DNA of 64,000 nt from Pedobacter sp. MC2016-24 (GTDB lineage: Bacteria > Bacteroidota > Bacteroidia > Sphingobacteriales > Sphingobacteriaceae). A program made the position numbers and the translations under genes. Under the pieces are notes generated by a model that was given only the letters and a program-made list of their open reading frames with translations, did no database searches and was not told the DNA's origin. Positions 62,267 through 64,000 of the stretch are shown here, in pieces. The stretch's first letter is position 1. Every line of letters begins with the position of its first letter. The DNA is taken from contig NZ_JADFBX010000001.1 in assembly GCF_015223055.1 (NCBI RefSeq), positions 1,054,001-1,118,000 on the forward strand. The letters run 5' to 3'.

Positions 62267-64000
62267 CTAAAGAGAAAGATTTAAACCGAAAATTATGGTT
62301 CTGCTACGTGGATATGCAGAGTAATCTACACCAGGTGTCAGACCTCCGTTTGTACGTGTATTTACCTCCGGGTCAAAACCTGAATAGCCCGTAATGGTAG
62401 CCAGGTTATTTACCGTAGCATAAAATCTTAAACTGTTTATTTTCACTTTTTTCAGCAGTTGCTGGGGAAGTGTATAACCAAGGGTGATGTTATTGATCCG
62501 CAGAAAGGAACCATCTTCCACTGCCCAATCGGTAAACAAAGGACTATTTTCGTAGGGCCTCCAAATCGTTGCATTTTGATTGAGTGCCTCAAGTTTAGCA
62601 GGGTCATTATAGATATAAACCCCATTATCATCAATAGTCCTGAAGCGACCATTGGTGATGGACAATAAGTTTGGTCCTTTTAAGCGCGCATTGGTCAGTT
62701 CAATTTTATTGGCATTGTAGATGTCGTTGCCGACGCTAAAGTTGACAAAAATGCTCATGTCCCAGTTCTTATAACTAAACTGCTGGTTCAGACCGCCAGT
62801 AAAATTAGGTGCTGCATTACCGATTACCGTCCGATCCTCATCAGTATGTATCGCAGGCGAACCATCTGGATTTTTAATTGCACCACCCAAATCCTTTAAC
62901 TTCATTGTCCCCGGCTGAATAGAACTTCTGGTTACACCGAAAAACGAAGGAACATCAGATTTTAGCGTGTATACCTTTGTTACCGGATCAAAGGTAAAAT
63001 CGCTTACCTTATAAAAGCCATCAGAGCGGTAACCATACATCTGTCCTAAGGGCTTTCCAACTTCTACCAGGTAATCATTTCCGGTATTGGTATCCCAGCC
63101 AGAAGCATAACCTTTACTGGTGATGCCGTCATTCAACTTATCCACCCGATTGCGGTTAAAGGACATGTTGTAATTGATGCTATAATTGAAATCTTTTTTC
63201 TGAACAATGGTTCCACTCAATTGAAACTCCAATCCACGGTTAGAGGTGGATGCAATATTTTGAGTTTGTTGCGTATACCCGGAAGTTTGTGGTATTGGAT
63301 TTTGCAGCAACAAGTCTTTAGTCGTGTTGTAATAAATGTCTGTAGTCAGTTGTACGCGATTGTTGAAAAAGGACAGGTCAAGTCCTAAGTTTCTCGATAG
63401 TGTAGTTTCCCATTTTACATTCGGATTGGCCAGCTGACTTGGAACCAGACCTGGCACCAATTGATCGTTCAATCCGTAATAAGTACTGGAAGAATACAAT
63501 GGTAAATAACTAAAATCACTGATTCTATTGTTTCCCGTTGAGCCAAAACTCAAACGTAGTTTCGCATCAGACAATACGGGTTTAATCGATTTGGTAAATG
63601 ATTCTTCTGAAATTCTCCAGGCAAATGCCGCCGACGGAAAATATCCCCAACGTTTGCCTTCAACAAATTTCGAACTTCCATCGGCCCTTCCGGTTAAGGT
63701 TAGCAGATACTTTTTATCATAGGCATAATTTATCCGGGAAAAATAAGATAAAGTTCTTGCCGTTACATTATTGGTAGTTGGCCGTGGCTGAGCCTGACCG
63801 GAAGGCGGATTACCCAGGTTCATATTCGATAGTGCTTTCTGGGCATCAATACCGATCGGAAAATACCGGGTCTCAGCATTGAACTGCTGGCCACGGGTCT
63901 GATAGCTTTCCTGGCCGATTAAAAAATCAAAATCGTGGTGTTTCTTAAATCCCCTTTTGGTATAAGTCAGGGTATTTGAATTGTTTAAGGTATTGCTCAC
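62267..64000 (-). CDS. SusC-family transporter of the pectin PUL (C-terminal part, 5' end outside window)
   Basis: The frame is open from the window edge, so 577 codons of the C-terminal barrel are visible and the plug, signal peptide and any STN domain are missing. Barrel motifs of SusC proteins are present: YLLTLTGRADGSSKF, PSAAFAWRISEESF, LRLSFGSTGNNRI, NVKWETTLSRNLGLDL, FLRINNITLGYTLP and the terminal GLNLSL. The apparent first codon is GTG at the very edge and is not a start. It is followed by susD after 12 bp. Confidence 0.93.
   Translation of the reverse strand: MSNTLNNSNTLTYTKRGFKKHHDFDFLIGQESYQTRGQQFNAETRYFPIGIDAQKALSNMNLGNPPSGQAQPRPTTNNVTARTLSYFSRINYAYDKKYLLTLTGRADGSSKFVEGKRWGYFPSAAFAWRISEESFTKSIKPVLSDAKLRLSFGSTGNNRISDFSYLPLYSSSTYYGLNDQLVPGLVPSQLANPNVKWETTLSRNLGLDLSFFNNRVQLTTDIYYNTTKDLLLQNPIPQTSGYTQQTQNIASTSNRGLEFQLSGTIVQKKDFNYSINYNMSFNRNRVDKLNDGITSKGYASGWDTNTGNDYLVEVGKPLGQMYGYRSDGFYKVSDFTFDPVTKVYTLKSDVPSFFGVTRSSIQPGTMKLKDLGGAIKNPDGSPAIHTDEDRTVIGNAAPNFTGGLNQQFSYKNWDMSIFVNFSVGNDIYNANKIELTNARLKGPNLLSITNGRFRTIDDNGVYIYNDPAKLEALNQNATIWRPYENSPLFTDWAVEDGSFLRINNITLGYTLPQQLLKKVKINSLRFYATVNNLATITGYSGFDPEVNTRTNGGLTPGVDYSAYPRSRTIIFGLNLSL

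Noticed and set aside
62267..64000. Complete SusC gene starting at the window edge
   Set aside because: The edge codon is GTG inside the barrel region; signal peptide, TonB box and plug are missing, so the gene is cut by the window.
1..64000. CRISPR arrays, tRNA or rRNA genes, insertion sequences, phage genes
   Set aside because: I found no regularly spaced repeats, no cloverleaf-like segments and no transposase or integrase motifs in any frame; short tRNAs could still be missed by eye.

Overview
The window reads as chromosomal DNA of a Bacteroidota bacterium, most likely of the Sphingobacteriaceae (Pedobacter-like). The grounds are five SusC/SusD pairs, three ECF sigma/FecR/STN-SusC signalling sets, many lipoproteins with a Lys-rich stretch after the lipid cysteine, and promoters with the Bacteroidota -7 element TAnnTTTG. 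This placement is inference from gene content; no rRNA or other marker gene is present. Nearly all genes lie on the minus strand, so operons read from high to low coordinates. I saw no tRNA, rRNA, CRISPR array, transposase or phage gene.

Layout. (1) 1-20600 is a large polysaccharide utilisation locus (PUL 1) in two transcription units. The right unit (20504 down to 7640) encodes seven secreted proteins: GH36-like and GH97 alpha-galactosidase candidates, a GH2 of beta-glucuronidase type, a GH88 unsaturated glucuronyl hydrolase, a second GH2, an orphan GH35 accessory-domain protein and a GH3. The left unit (7313 to beyond the edge) encodes SusC, SusD, a SusE-like lipoprotein and a DUF4832-type lipoprotein. 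Both units begin with the same roughly 100-bp block, which carries a -7 box and two 15-bp direct repeats at a 21-bp period. They are therefore very probably controlled by one activator encoded elsewhere. (2) 20728-24518 holds a stand-alone methionine aminopeptidase and a convergent TPR/ankyrin/ankyrin operon. (3) 24657-32424 is PUL A: ECF sigma, FecR, STN-type SusC, SusD and a nucleotide pyrophosphatase/phosphodiesterase-family enzyme. (4) 32600-40936 is an XRE-type regulator and PUL B (ECF, FecR, STN-SusC, SusD, TlpA-like thioredoxin). (5) 41062-42723 holds two plus-strand envelope genes. (6) 42839-54912 is PUL C (ECF, FecR, STN-SusC, SusD, DUF4843 lipoprotein, PKD-like lipoprotein, TlpA-like protein, alpha/beta hydrolase). 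(7) 55249-57812 holds a PAS histidine kinase, a NarL-type response regulator and a stand-alone ECF sigma factor. (8) 58449-64000 is a pectin PUL (partial SusC, SusD, CE12 esterase, CE8 pectin methylesterase).

How they work together. In PUL 1 and the pectin PUL, outer-membrane SusCD pumps import oligosaccharides and the secreted enzymes trim side chains and esters. PULs A-C carry no glycoside hydrolase. Each has the parts of a surface-signalling cascade, in which the SusC N-terminal domain contacts FecR, which releases the ECF factor. Their cargo is probably not a classical polysaccharide. The most notable non-gene signals are the duplicated promoter block of PUL 1 and a consensus promoter (58264-58294) in front of a 60-codon exported-peptide candidate.
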